NCBI RefSeq assembly: GCF_006874585.1
Contig: NZ_CP029761.1
Location: 507,001-571,000 of the forward strand
Source of the DNA: Sphingomonas sp. IC081
Lineage (GTDB): Bacteria > Pseudomonadota > Alphaproteobacteria > Sphingomonadales > Sphingomonadaceae
Reading direction: 5' to 3'
DNA length: 64,000 bases
The notes beneath the pieces are model-generated. The model did no database searches and had not been told where the DNA came from. It worked only from the letters and a program-made list of their open reading frames with translations. The position numbers were made by a program, and so were the translations under genes. Of the stretch, positions 8,573-17,792 are shown piece by piece; the stretch's first letter is position 1; each line of letters begins with the position of its first letter.

Positions 8573-9742
8573 TTAGCCGACCGGTATGGCAAATACAGTG
8601 ATCGCGAACATCACAGCCGCAAGCATCGTGGCGCCCAGCCGAATCCGGGTGTCACTGCTGATTATCGCGGCAACAGCGCATTGCAGGCCATAGTAAAATG
8701 CGAAGGCCTTGGACGCGAGGACGAGCACCTGGGCCGTATCCGCGCTCCACGCCAGGATCAGGGCAACCGACAGGATTGCCGCATAGATTGCGCGTTCCGA
8801 AACCTTGCCGTCGGTGCGGTCGCGCACATTGCCTGTCCCGCCGATGGTATCGGCAATGGCCGCGCTGAATTGGCTGAAGATAGCGGCGCCGACCAGCGGC
8901 AGCACCAGCCAGGTGGCGACCTGCTTGACAATGTCCAGCAAGCCACTGTCGCTCATCACGCCATCGAGCAGGTGGGTATGCGGTGTCACCAGCGCGATGA
9001 AGGCGACATAGACCACGGTGGAAATGATCTGTGAAAGGCGCGATGCGCGGATACGGGTTTCGGGGCAGTAATGTTCCCCCAGATAGCGCGTGGTCTCGAA
9101 ACCCTGGACGACGATGACCGTGCCGCCGAGCAGCAGCAGGGCATGCAGCGGTGTTTCCGCGCTGGCCTGCGGGAGCTTCAGCACGCCTTGCGTCAGCACC
9201 GAGGCATCCAGTTTCACGAATGTCGCCAGCAGGACCAGGACAATCGCCATTGTCAGGATCAGCGCCCATTTCTCCAGGAACTCAAGCGACTTCAGTCCTT
9301 TCCACAAGGCAAAAGCCAGTATCACGGCGATGCAGCCGCTGACCAGCAGGGACTGGTTGTACTGCGAGTCCGCGCCGGCCAGGTTGAGCGCGAACGAAGC
9401 CATGATCCGCAGGTACAGCGTGACCGAAATCACATAGGCCAGCACCAGTGCGAAATCCGAAACAAGTTCAAGTCGTGCGGGCCAGGCTGGCAGCTTGCGA
9501 TTGAACAGCAGCGGTTCGACATGCCGGATATTGTGCCGCATCACCATGCCGATCGCGAAGGCCAGAGCGCAGATGCCGACCATGGCGAACACCGCATAGC
9601 GCCCGACCGCCGCCGACAGGATCGCGGCGATCACCAGAAAGCCGCTGCCGAAGATCGAAGCCAGCGGCGTTACCGTTGCCGACAGCAGCCCGCCGGGAAC
9701 GGTCTCGCGGTGCATGTCGCAGGCAAGGGTTTGTTCCGTCAT
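8573..9742 (-). CDS. APC-superfamily-like membrane permease
   Basis: The 389-residue protein has about eleven hydrophobic segments. It opens with LASIFGSGFLVIAA, a pattern like the unwound first helix of amino acid-polyamine-cation transporters, and has a second glycine-rich segment VVQGFETTRYLGE. Substrate cannot be inferred. The start follows the reductase stop by 4 bp, which argues for an operon. It could import a sulfur compound or an ion; neither is supported directly. Confidence 0.6.
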   Translation of the reverse strand: MTEQTLACDMHRETVPGGLLSATVTPLASIFGSGFLVIAAILSAAVGRYAVFAMVGICALAFAIGMVMRHNIRHVEPLLFNRKLPAWPARLELVSDFALVLAYVISVTLYLRIMASFALNLAGADSQYNQSLLVSGCIAVILAFALWKGLKSLEFLEKWALILTMAIVLVLLATFVKLDASVLTQGVLKLPQASAETPLHALLLLGGTVIVVQGFETTRYLGEHYCPETRIRASRLSQIISTVVYVAFIALVTPHTHLLDGVMSDSGLLDIVKQVATWLVLPLVGAAIFSQFSAAIADTIGGTGNVRDRTDGKVSERAIYAAILSVALILAWSADTAQVLVLASKAFAFYYGLQCAVAAIISSDTRIRLGATMLAAVMFAITVFAIPVG

Positions 9743-9746
9743 TCAC

Positions 9747-11135
9747 TCAGGCCTTCGTCAACGGGGCCAGCTTGGCCAGGATTGTCGGCATGAATTCCGT
9801 GACCGTCGGGTGGACGGGCAGGGCATTGCGCATCGCCTGCCAGTGGCCGCCCGCTGCCATGAAATTGGAGAAGACCTGGATGATCTCATCGGCATTGATG
9901 CCCAGCATTGTCGCACCCAGCACCTTGCCATCATCGCCATCGACGATGATGCGGATGCGCCCGGTCAGTTCGCTTTCCTCCTTGGCGCGGCTCACGTCCT
10001 TCATGTCGTGTTCCGCGATCAGGATGCTGCGCCCTTCGTCGGCCAGTTTCTGCGCCTCGTAACGCTGGATGCCGACATGGCCCAGTGGCGGATCGGTAAA
10101 CATGGCATAGGCCATCACCCGCGCGTCCGCGCTGCGCGCGCCGCCCGCGAGGTTTTCCGCGACGATCTCGAAATCATGATAGCTGGTGTGTGTGAAGGCA
10201 CCGCGACCGTTGATGTCGCCCAGCGCCCATACTCCAGGTGCAGCCGTTTCGAGACGTTCGTTCGTTGCGATGTGACCGCGCGGCCCGGTTTCGATGCCGA
10301 TGCCTTCAAGCCCCAGCCCATCGGTATTGGGCAGGCGTCCGGTGGCCACGAGCAGGTGCGTGCCACTTGCAACGCCGGTGTCCATACGCACCGTAATGGT
10401 CCCGGAAGCACCGGAAACTCCTTCGATCTTCGCACCCGTATGGAAGGTGATGCCCTCGGCTTCGAGAAATTCGCGGATCATCGCCGAAATGTCGGGATTT
10501 TCGCGCGAGGCGAGGGCGGGGCCACCTTCGATGACGGTTACATCGGCCCCAAGACGCCGGAAGATCTGCGCCATCTCCAGCCCGATATAGCTGCCGCCGA
10601 TGATCACCAGATGCCCAGGCAATTCGTTCAGCGCCAGCAGCGAGCGGTTGTCGAGTGCAGGCACTCCGTCCAGTCCGGGGATCGGTGGCATGAAGGGGCG
10701 GGTTCCGGTGTTGAGAAAGACCTTGTTCGCCAGCAGTGTTTCACCGCCCGCGTTGACCCGGAACTGCTCGCCCTCGCGCCCTTCGATCTTTCCGTGGCCG
10801 ATCACGACCTCGACCCCGCTGCCGCGCACCCAGCTCTCCAGCCCGGCGCGCGAGGTATCGACCCGCTCGCGCATCCGCGCCATCGCGCGGGGGAAATCGA
10901 TCGTGACTGACCCGGTGTCGATCCCGAACTCGGCCGCGCGCCGCGCGATATAGGCGACCCGTGCCGACTTGCGCAGGGTCTTGGTTGGCGTGCAGCCGTT
11001 GTTGATACACGTGCCGCCGAGCCGTTCGGCCTCGATCAGTGCGACCTTTTCGCCCCGTTTGGCAAGTGTGACCGCCAGCGAAGGGCCAGCCTGGCCCGCC
11101 CCGATGACGATCGAGTCGAAGCTGCGATCTCCCAT
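9747..11135 (-). CDS. MerA/RclA-like FAD-dependent disulfide oxidoreductase
   Basis: The 462-residue flavoprotein has an N-terminal FAD fold (VIGAGQAGPSLAV), the redox pair in GGTCINNGCTPTKTL, a central NAD(P)H fold (IIGGSYIGLE), a second FAD segment (GVWALGDINGRG) and the dimerisation domain with HPTVTEFMPT. It lacks an N-terminal metal-binding domain and the C-terminal Cys-Cys of true mercuric reductase. The short CxxxxC subfamily includes RclA, the copper/hypochlorite-response reductase of E. coli; similarity in PPLGHVG and in the following region makes this relative plausible. The ATG 11135 has the spacer GAAGGAAAAAAATA; a frame extension to 11228 lacks such a site. Confidence 0.85.
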   Translation of the reverse strand: MGDRSFDSIVIGAGQAGPSLAVTLAKRGEKVALIEAERLGGTCINNGCTPTKTLRKSARVAYIARRAAEFGIDTGSVTIDFPRAMARMRERVDTSRAGLESWVRGSGVEVVIGHGKIEGREGEQFRVNAGGETLLANKVFLNTGTRPFMPPIPGLDGVPALDNRSLLALNELPGHLVIIGGSYIGLEMAQIFRRLGADVTVIEGGPALASRENPDISAMIREFLEAEGITFHTGAKIEGVSGASGTITVRMDTGVASGTHLLVATGRLPNTDGLGLEGIGIETGPRGHIATNERLETAAPGVWALGDINGRGAFTHTSYHDFEIVAENLAGGARSADARVMAYAMFTDPPLGHVGIQRYEAQKLADEGRSILIAEHDMKDVSRAKEESELTGRIRIIVDGDDGKVLGATMLGINADEIIQVFSNFMAAGGHWQAMRNALPVHPTVTEFMPTILAKLAPLTKA

Positions 11136-11154
11136 TATTTTTTTCCTTCTCGAT

Positions 11155-12330
11155 TCAGAGTGTTTCGAACAGGACTGCGGCACCCTGACCGCCGCCGACA
11201 CACATGGTGACGACGACGTATTTCGCACCGCGCCGTTTGCCTTCGATCAGCGCATGACCCGTGCAGCGCGAACCGGTCATGCCATAGGGGTGGCCAATGG
11301 CGATGGAACCGCCGTTAACGTTCAGCAGTTCGTCGGGGATACCCAGTTTGTCACGGCAATAGAGGACCTGAACCGCAAAGGCTTCGTTCAGCTCCCACAG
11401 CCCGATATCGTCCATGGTCAGGTCGAAGCGGTCCAGCAGTTTCGGGATCGCGAAGACGGGGCCGATCCCCATCTCGTCGGGCTTACAGCCTGCGACCGCC
11501 ATGCCGACATAGCGGCCGAGCGGTTGCAGTCCGCGTTTTTCAGCCAGCTTTTCTTCCATCAACACACAGGCCGAGGAGCCATCGCTGAGCTGACTGGCGT
11601 TGCCCGCGGTAACTGATCCGCCAGGGATCACCGCCTTCAATCCGGCAAGGGCCTCGATCGTGGTCTCCGGCCGGTTGCCCTCGTCCTTTGACAGCGTAAC
11701 TTGTTCATGGGTGACTTCGCCGGTTTCCCGGTTCTTCACCGCCTTGGTCACGGTTACGGGCACGATTTCCTGGTCGAAAAGTCCAGCAGCCTGGGCAGCA
11801 GCAGTGCGCTGCTGTGATTGCAGGCCATAGGCATCCTGCGCCTCGCGGCTGATGCCATAGCGGTTCGCCACGACTTCCGCGGTCTGGATCATCGGCATGT
11901 AGATGTCGTCGTGCAGCGCGATCAGCTCGGCATCGAAATCGATTCGGAATTCCGGCGTTTCGATCAGCGAGATCGATTCCTGGCCGCCACCGATCACCAC
12001 ATCCATGCGATCGACGATGATCTGCTTGGCCGCCGTGGCGATCGCCATGACGCCTGACGAACATTGCCGGTCCATCGATTGTCCCGCAACCTCAACGGGC
12101 AAGCCGGCCCGCAGCGCGACAAGTCTGCCAATGTTGTTCGCCGCCGCGCCTTGTTGCAGCGCGCTGCCATAGACGACATCGTCAACCTCGCTGGGATCGA
12201 TGCCGGCACGCACCACTGCCTCGCGCACGGAAAGCGCGCCCAGCGTCGGCGCCTTGGTCATGTTGAATGCACCGCGCACGGCCTTGCCGATCGGGGTGCG
12301 GGCAGTTGAAACAATTACGGCGCTGCGCAT
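11155..12330 (-). CDS. acetyl-CoA acyltransferase (thiolase)
   Basis: The 391-residue protein is a full-length thiolase. The acyl-accepting cysteine is in DRQCSSG, the catalytic His in GHPYGMTG, and the second cysteine in CVGGGQGAA. It joins or splits acyl-CoA and acetyl-CoA; the sequence alone does not separate biosynthetic (PhaA) from degradative (FadA) members. No other beta-oxidation gene is near, so its place 15 bp after egtD and 19 bp before the flavoprotein is odd and probably reflects co-transcription, not a shared pathway. Confidence 0.88.
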   Translation of the reverse strand: MRSAVIVSTARTPIGKAVRGAFNMTKAPTLGALSVREAVVRAGIDPSEVDDVVYGSALQQGAAANNIGRLVALRAGLPVEVAGQSMDRQCSSGVMAIATAAKQIIVDRMDVVIGGGQESISLIETPEFRIDFDAELIALHDDIYMPMIQTAEVVANRYGISREAQDAYGLQSQQRTAAAQAAGLFDQEIVPVTVTKAVKNRETGEVTHEQVTLSKDEGNRPETTIEALAGLKAVIPGGSVTAGNASQLSDGSSACVLMEEKLAEKRGLQPLGRYVGMAVAGCKPDEMGIGPVFAIPKLLDRFDLTMDDIGLWELNEAFAVQVLYCRDKLGIPDELLNVNGGSIAIGHPYGMTGSRCTGHALIEGKRRGAKYVVVTMCVGGGQGAAVLFETL

Positions 12331-12345
12331 GACTTGTCTCCGATT

Positions 12346-13320
12346 TCAGGAATCTCGCCGGGCGAGGAACAGGGTGAAATGGTCCGCCGGATCGGACCAG
12401 GCATCGATTGGCTCCCAGCCCCCACAGCGCAGCAGCATGCGTGCTTCCTCGAAGCGGTACTTGTGGCTGTTTTCGGTGTGGATCGTGGCGCCCTTGCCGA
12501 ATGAAATCCGTTCCCCACCCAATGAGAACTCCACATCCCGCAGGGCTACGAGATGCATCTCGATCCTGGTGCGCGGTTCGCTCCAGCGCGCTTCATGGGC
12601 GAAGGCTTCGACCGGGATGTTGCAATCCAACTCCCGATTGATCCGGTGCAGCAGGTTGAGGTTGAACGCGGCCGTCACGCCCCTGGCATCGTCATAGGCA
12701 GGCAGCAGCACATCCAGCGATTTGACTCGATCCATGCCGATCAACAGCAGGGCATCGTCCCCCAGCGTTTCACCCATTCGGCGCAAGAGATCGGTGGCTT
12801 CGAACGGGGTGAGGTTGCCAATCGTCGAACCGGCGAAAAACCCAATGATGGGCAGACGCCGAGGGCAGTGCGGCAGCGGCACCGCGCGGTTGAAATCGGC
12901 CTCGATGGGTTCGATTTCGAGATCTGGAAACGCCTTTGCCAGTTCGGCCGAAGATTCGCGCAGGTAGTCGCCCGAAACGTCGATCGGCACATAGCGCGCC
13001 GGCCTGATCGCCTCGATCAGGGCAGGGGTCTTGTGCGCGCTGCCGGCCCCGAACTCGATCAGCATCCGGCCTTCGCCGATCGCCTCGTGCAATTTCGCGG
13101 CGGCATCGCGCAGGAGACCCAGCTCGGTGCGGGTGGGGTAATACTCCGTCAGCGTGGTGATTTCTTCGAACAGTTCGGAGCCGCGATGATCGTAAAGCCA
13201 GCGTGCGGGCATGGTCTGCCGCGTATCGCGGCAGCACCGAATGAAATCGTCGCGAAGTTCGACCTGCTCCGGGGTGAGTTGGGCAAGCGACTGGACGAGA
13301 GTCTGTGATGCGGCTGTCAT
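12346..13320 (-). CDS. egtD: L-histidine N-alpha-methyltransferase (ergothioneine biosynthesis)
   Basis: The 324-residue SAM-dependent enzyme trimethylates histidine to hercynine, the first step of ergothioneine synthesis. It has the DUF2260/EgtD pattern: LYDHRGSELFEEIT, TRTELGLL, SAM-binding IEFGAGSAHKT, FFAGSTIGNL and the C-terminal HTENSHKY with a DHFTLFLAR tail. The start at 13320 lies 4 bp after the egtB stop, and the longer open frame to 13413 only runs into egtB. Adjacent egtB and egtD make the assignment strong. Confidence 0.95.
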   Translation of the reverse strand: MTAASQTLVQSLAQLTPEQVELRDDFIRCCRDTRQTMPARWLYDHRGSELFEEITTLTEYYPTRTELGLLRDAAAKLHEAIGEGRMLIEFGAGSAHKTPALIEAIRPARYVPIDVSGDYLRESSAELAKAFPDLEIEPIEADFNRAVPLPHCPRRLPIIGFFAGSTIGNLTPFEATDLLRRMGETLGDDALLLIGMDRVKSLDVLLPAYDDARGVTAAFNLNLLHRINRELDCNIPVEAFAHEARWSEPRTRIEMHLVALRDVEFSLGGERISFGKGATIHTENSHKYRFEEARMLLRCGGWEPIDAWSDPADHFTLFLARRDS

Positions 13321-13324
13321 GCCT

Positions 13325-14572
13325 TCAAATGTCCTTTGCAAGGCGCAGACCGCAGAACTGCCAACGCTGGTGCGGGTAGAAGAAGTTGCGATAGCTGGCC
13401 CGGGAATGGCCACGCGGGGTGGCGCAGCTGGCGCCTTTCAGGACGAATTGTCCCGACATGAACTTGCCATTGTATTCGCCAACCGCGCCCTCGGCGATGC
13501 GAAAGCCGGGGTAGGGACGAAAAGCCGAACCGGTCCATTCCCAGACATCGCCGAACATCTGGGCAAGGCCGCCACCCGTGGCAGGGAGAGGTTTGACGGC
13601 GTGCCCGGAATCGAGCTGGTTGCCCAGCAAGGTATCGGCATCGCGCGCTGCCCATTCCCATTCGTGTTCGGTGGGAAGACGTGCTCCTGCCCAGCTGGCA
13701 TAGGCGTCCGCCTCGTACAGGCTGATGTGGCAAACGGGTGCATCGGGATCGAGCAGGCCCTCGCCGCCAAGAGTGAACGATTTGCGCCCGCCACCACCGT
13801 GTTCGCCCCAGTACAGCGGCCGGTCGATCGCGTTCTCCCGCACCCAGGCCCAGCCATCGGAAAGCCAGTGGCGAGGGTCGCGGTATCCGCCCTCGGCGAT
13901 GAACTCCTCCCATTCCCGGTTCGTGATGCAGCGGTTGGCGAGGGCAAAAGGGCGCAGAATCACCTGATGCGCGGGCGTTTCCGCGTCGAACGCAAAGCCA
14001 GATCCTTCATGGCCGACCTGAACCACGCCGCCATCGAATTCGTTCCAGATCAGTGGTTGCTGCAATCCTGTTGGGGCATCGCCACCCGGTGCGGCCACAA
14101 AAGCGGGCTTGAGCGGGTTCTGCGCAAAAGCGTTCAAGATGTCCGTGAGCAACAACTCCTGGTGCTGCTGCTCATGATGGATGCCCAGTTCAATCAGGTC
14201 CGCCGCGCGGCCGGCGAGTTCATCGGATCCCGCCAGGATCGCCTGATCCACATGACGACGGTATTCCCGAATTTCATCGAGGGAAGGCCGGGACAGCATC
14301 CCGCGTCTGTTGCGCGCCAGCCGAGCGCCCTCGGCCTCGTAATAACTGTTGAACAGGAACGGCCAGTTCTGATGAAACGACGCGTAGCCCGGCCCATAGT
14401 CGCGCAGCACAAAGGTCTCGAAGAACCAGGTTGTGTGCGCAAGGTGCCACTTTGCCGGTGAGGCATCGGGCATCGGCTGGATTGTCGCATCCGCATCACT
14501 CATCCCGCCGACGAGCGACATCGTCATACTGCGGGTGCTTGCAAAGCGATCCATAAGGCCTGTTTCAGTCAT
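13325..14572 (-). CDS. egtB: ergothioneine biosynthesis sulfoxide synthase
   Basis: The 415-residue protein joins hercynine to a thiol donor with oxygen. The N-terminal DinB-like part carries the iron-binding histidines in KWHLAHTTWFFETF and HHEQQHQELLLTD; the C-terminal formylglycine-enzyme-like part has WEEFIAEGGY, LPTEHEWEWAAR and VWEWTGS. There is no egtC or egtA nearby, which fits EgtB types that use cysteine directly. ATG 14572 is chosen over TTG 14632. It is the first gene of an eleven-gene minus-strand series and is divergent from msrB, with 230 bp between the starts. Confidence 0.94.
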   Translation of the reverse strand: MTETGLMDRFASTRSMTMSLVGGMSDADATIQPMPDASPAKWHLAHTTWFFETFVLRDYGPGYASFHQNWPFLFNSYYEAEGARLARNRRGMLSRPSLDEIREYRRHVDQAILAGSDELAGRAADLIELGIHHEQQHQELLLTDILNAFAQNPLKPAFVAAPGGDAPTGLQQPLIWNEFDGGVVQVGHEGSGFAFDAETPAHQVILRPFALANRCITNREWEEFIAEGGYRDPRHWLSDGWAWVRENAIDRPLYWGEHGGGGRKSFTLGGEGLLDPDAPVCHISLYEADAYASWAGARLPTEHEWEWAARDADTLLGNQLDSGHAVKPLPATGGGLAQMFGDVWEWTGSAFRPYPGFRIAEGAVGEYNGKFMSGQFVLKGASCATPRGHSRASYRNFFYPHQRWQFCGLRLAKDI

Positions 14573-14802
14573 TGAAAACTCGAGATTCCGTTTGATCGCC
14601 CGTTCGGTTGCGACCTTAGGAGTTGGGGACAAAAATGGGCGGCATACATTCTATGCAGATTTCGCATGACTCTGGATAAGCTTCTGGGAACTACAGTTTT
14701 TCCTACTAATCGGCTCCTGGTCCAGTCTCAAGTCATGCCTTCCGCCAGCACGGCGAATATGGCAGGAATTTCGAGATGTTACGATACGAAGCCGGAGGAA
14801 GC
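14573..14802. promoter_or_regulatory. divergent control region between egtB and msrB series
   Basis: This 230-bp non-coding stretch separates the starts of two long divergent gene series and must hold promoters for both. I see an AT-richer core (14640-14720), the motif TCTATGCA at 14650-14657, which also occurs upstream of the second msrB at 17715-17722, and a GGGAAC at 14696-14701 that could be part of an ECF-type -35 element. No complete promoter pair is convincing. The msrB start is set by GGAGGAAGC just before ATG 14803. Confidence 0.45.
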
Positions 14803-15255
14803 ATGAACTGGAACGACGTAGTTAGGTTTGCAAGGGAAGGAAACCTGCAGCCACCGCGCCGGGTGGAGCGGAGCGACGACGAATGGCGCGCGCTGCTGCC
14901 TGAAGACCGTTTCTACGTAACCCGGCTCAAGGGCACCGAACGTCCACATTCAAGCGAGATGTGCAGCCTGTTCACGCCGGGGCGCTATGCCTGCGGCTGC
15001 TGCGGGACGGAGCTGTTCGATTCGTCCAGCAAATTCGAGAGCGGCACGGGTTGGCCCAGCTTCACGCAGCCCGTCGATGATGCGGTCATCGCCCACCATG
15101 CGGATACCAGTCACGGAATGACCCGGATCGAGACGACCTGCAACGTCTGCGATGCGCATCTGGGCCATGTCTTCCCTGACGGCCCCGAACCGAGCGGCTT
15201 GCGGTTTTGCATGAACGCTCTGGCCCTGGACAAGATTTCATCGGACGAGGCATGA
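14803..15255 (+). CDS. msrB: peptide-methionine (R)-S-oxide reductase, zinc type
   Basis: The 150-residue enzyme reduces methionine-R-sulfoxide in proteins. It has both zinc CxxC pairs (CGCCGTELF and CNVCDAHLGHVF), the GTGWPSF segment, catalytic HVFPDGP, and the nucleophile Cys in LRFCMNAL. The ATG at 14803 follows a near-perfect GGAGGAAGC site; the frame-extending ATG at 14776 does not. It has no signal peptide and is cytosolic. Its stop overlaps the next gene's ATG (ATGA), implying coupled translation with the hydrolase-OsmC fusion. Confidence 0.94.
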   Translation: MNWNDVVRFAREGNLQPPRRVERSDDEWRALLPEDRFYVTRLKGTERPHSSEMCSLFTPGRYACGCCGTELFDSSSKFESGTGWPSFTQPVDDAVIAHHADTSHGMTRIETTCNVCDAHLGHVFPDGPEPSGLRFCMNALALDKISSDEA

Positions 15256-16472
15256 CTGCGCGAAAGACGGAGCGCTTCGCTTTCCCCGGGAGTCAGGGCG
15301 ATCTGGCGGGCATCCTCGAACTCCCTGCTGCCCATCCGCATCGCGGCGTCGCGGTCTTTGCCCATTGTTTCGCCTGTGGTCGCCAATCGCTGGCCGCCAC
15401 GCGTGTCGCACGGTATCTCGCCGAACGCGGCTTTGCCGTGTTGCGTTTCGATTTCGCGGGGGTGGGCGAGAGCGAGGGCGAATTTGGCGAAACGGGCCTG
15501 CTGGGCAACGCGGATGATATCGTGTCCGCCATCGAGGCACTCGCGCAACGCGGCTTGCAATGCAATATGCTGATCGGGCACAGCTATGGCGGGGCGGCAG
15601 CCATAGCTGTGACGAGCAGACTTCCGCAGGTGGAACATCTGGTTACTATCGGTGCACCGTTCGAAGTGGATCATGTGCTGGATACCATCGGTGCCGATCG
15701 CACGGAACTGGCTGAAACCGGACGCACAACTGTGACGCTTCTGGGGCGCGAGACAGTGATTACCGATGCTTTCGTCAAACAGGCATCAAACGCGGAGCAG
15801 GCTACCCGGTTGGCCACACTGAAGGCGCGCCTGCTGGTTATGCACGCACGCGAGGATAACGTCGTTGCCTACGAACAGGGCGAGCGCCTGTTCGTTGCTA
15901 CTGGCGCCGAGAAGGACTTCGTGACACTGCGCGATGCTGACCATCTGCTGGGTGCACCTGGCGCATCGGTTCAGGTGGCCGAGAGTATCGACCACTGGTT
16001 TTCACGCACCAACAGCCATTTGCCGGCAGGAAAGAGGCCGCTCCCCGGCACCGTCAGGGTCGCTACCAGCACTGGAAATTTCGTGCAGGATGTTCAGTCA
16101 CAATCCCATGATTGGATCGCGGATGAGCCAATCCACGTGGGCGGTGACGATCAGGGCCCGACGCCTTACGATCATCTTTTGGCTGCGCTTGGTACCTGCA
16201 CGTCAATGACGCTGATGATCTATGCCCGCCGCAAGGGCATTCCTCTCGAACGGGTCGAGATCGAGCTCGAACATGGGCGTGAACATGCTGCCGATTGCGC
16301 CCAATGCCCCGACATGAATGCCGGGGTGCAGATCGACGTTTTGGATCGGTCCATCAGGTTGCATGGCCCGATCGATGATGGGCAGCGGGCCGATCTCATG
16401 CGCATCGCCGATCGATGCCCGGTTCACCGCACGCTTGAAAACCACATCGAAATCAAGACAACAGCATTCTAG
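15252..16472 (+). CDS. alpha/beta hydrolase-OsmC fusion protein
   Basis: The 406-residue protein has an N-terminal alpha/beta hydrolase (residues about 1-255: FAHCFACG, nucleophile GHSYGGAAA, acid and His in the segment AREDNVVAY to DADHLL) and a C-terminal OsmC/Ohr-like domain (about 270-405) with GPTPYDHLLAALGTCTSM and RCPVHRTL. The two OsmC cysteines are present, so the peroxidase-type chemistry of OsmC, which reduces organic hydroperoxides with thiols, is possible. This two-domain form is known in proteobacteria; the role of the hydrolase part is unclear. It overlaps msrB by 4 bp. Confidence 0.85.
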   Translation: MTARKTERFAFPGSQGDLAGILELPAAHPHRGVAVFAHCFACGRQSLAATRVARYLAERGFAVLRFDFAGVGESEGEFGETGLLGNADDIVSAIEALAQRGLQCNMLIGHSYGGAAAIAVTSRLPQVEHLVTIGAPFEVDHVLDTIGADRTELAETGRTTVTLLGRETVITDAFVKQASNAEQATRLATLKARLLVMHAREDNVVAYEQGERLFVATGAEKDFVTLRDADHLLGAPGASVQVAESIDHWFSRTNSHLPAGKRPLPGTVRVATSTGNFVQDVQSQSHDWIADEPIHVGGDDQGPTPYDHLLAALGTCTSMTLMIYARRKGIPLERVEIELEHGREHAADCAQCPDMNAGVQIDVLDRSIRLHGPIDDGQRADLMRIADRCPVHRTLENHIEIKTTAF

Positions 16473-16482
16473 GGAGATAGTC

Positions 16483-16791
16483 ATGCCGGAAGGTGGAATT
16501 ATAGCCGCGTTCAGAACGCGACCAACGCAGGAAACACTGGCGGAGTTCGAGACGCTCTACGCCGAAATGAGCGCGATCGTTTCCGCTATGCCGGGATATG
16601 CCGGGCACAAGGTCTTCACGGCAGACGATGGCGAGATGGTGGTCATTGCCGAATGGACCGATCGCGAGGCATTCCTCGCGTGGGACAAGCATCCCGATCA
16701 CGAACGCGCCAAGGAACTGGGCAAGGCGCGACTACTACGGGAATATGATGTCGCCGTTGGCGAGATATTCGAACACCATCGCAAGGGCTGA
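16483..16791 (+). CDS. antibiotic biosynthesis monooxygenase (ABM) domain protein
   Basis: The 102-residue protein is a small ferredoxin-like alpha+beta barrel of the ABM type (FRTRPTQETLAEFE, AMPGYAGHKVF, VVIAEWTDREAFLAWDKHPDH). Members are cofactor-free oxygenases, haem-degrading enzymes or quinone-related proteins; no residue here fixes the activity. A clear AGGGAG site lies 8 bp before ATG 16483. It is 10 bp after the OsmC fusion and 12 bp before the LysR gene. Confidence 0.75.
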   Translation: MPEGGIIAAFRTRPTQETLAEFETLYAEMSAIVSAMPGYAGHKVFTADDGEMVVIAEWTDREAFLAWDKHPDHERAKELGKARLLREYDVAVGEIFEHHRKG

Positions 16792-16803
16792 AGATCAATA
16801 CCC

Positions 16804-17685
16804 ATGAACATATCCCAGATACGCCATTTTCTGGAACTGGCCGAGAGCCTGAACTTCACGTCTGCCGCCCGTGCGAGTGGGGTAACCCAGCCGACACTGA
16901 CCCGCTCCATCCAGCGGTTGGAAGAGCAGCTTGGCGGCAGGCTGCTCTATCGTGATGGCAAGGATACGCGCCTCACCGCGCTCGGTATGGCGGTACGCGA
17001 TGAGTTCGAGGCCATTCTGCGTTCGGAAGAGCGGATTCATGGCATCGCACGTGACAGCCGCGATGGACATCTCGACAAGCTTTCGATCGGGATCGTCAGC
17101 TCAATTGCGCCGATCCGCTTTGCGCGGTTCATCCGCCGCGTGCTGGAACAGCTTCCCATGGCGGAGGTGGTCATGCATCCCATAAGCCGGAGCAGTGGCA
17201 TAGAGCTGGTGCTGGCCGGTACGCTGGACGGTTGCATCATCGGTGAGATGCCGGAAAGAAATGACAAGCTCGATGCCATTCCCCTGTTTGCCGAACGCCT
17301 GTTGCTTGGATGCGGCGCCGAGCACCGTTTTGCGCAAATGGACATCGTTCCACCGCATGAGCTGGCGAATGAGACCTATATCGACCGACTCAATTGCGAG
17401 TTTCGCGAACGAGTGACCAAGTTCCTTGAAGCAAAGGGTAGCCTTCCCGCCGCGCGCCTGCGTTCGGAGAGGGAAGACTGGCTTCAGGAGGTCGTTGCCT
17501 CGGGGGGCGGAATTTGCATGCTTCCGGAGCATTCCCGGATTGCAGTCAATATGCTCGTGCGTCCGGTCGAGGGCCTGGAACTGTCCCGCGAAGTTTCTTT
17601 CGTTTCGGTCTCGGGGTCGGGAAATTCAAAAGTCCTGCAGGATTTCCGCCGGATGCTTGCCAGGGAGGATTGGGATCGGGAATAG
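16804..17685 (+). CDS. LysR family transcriptional regulator
   Basis: The 293-residue protein has the N-terminal winged helix-turn-helix (RHFLELAESLNFTSAARASGVTQPTLTRSI) and a C-terminal effector domain. It lies inside the msr gene series and is transcribed with it, so autoregulation and control of the surrounding redox genes are reasonable guesses. The effector domain has three cysteines (GCII, GCGAEH, NCEF region plus GICML), but they are not placed as the OxyR redox pair, so I do not call it OxyR. Confidence 0.88.
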   Translation: MNISQIRHFLELAESLNFTSAARASGVTQPTLTRSIQRLEEQLGGRLLYRDGKDTRLTALGMAVRDEFEAILRSEERIHGIARDSRDGHLDKLSIGIVSSIAPIRFARFIRRVLEQLPMAEVVMHPISRSSGIELVLAGTLDGCIIGEMPERNDKLDAIPLFAERLLLGCGAEHRFAQMDIVPPHELANETYIDRLNCEFRERVTKFLEAKGSLPAARLRSEREDWLQEVVASGGGICMLPEHSRIAVNMLVRPVEGLELSREVSFVSVSGSGNSKVLQDFRRMLAREDWDRE

Positions 17686-17792
17686 GCAGGAGCCATTCGA
17701 ACAACCCTATAGAATCTATGCATCACGGCTATTGGTAATTTCCGATCTGTGCGGCCATCTTCCGAACAGTAACCATGACGGGAGATGTCATC

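Noticed and set aside
9747..11135. True mercuric reductase merA
   Set aside because: No heavy-metal-associated N-terminal domain, no C-terminal Cys pair and no mer genes nearby.
16804..17685. Calling the LysR protein OxyR
   Set aside because: The cysteines are not placed as the OxyR redox pair, and the start of the effector domain does not match.
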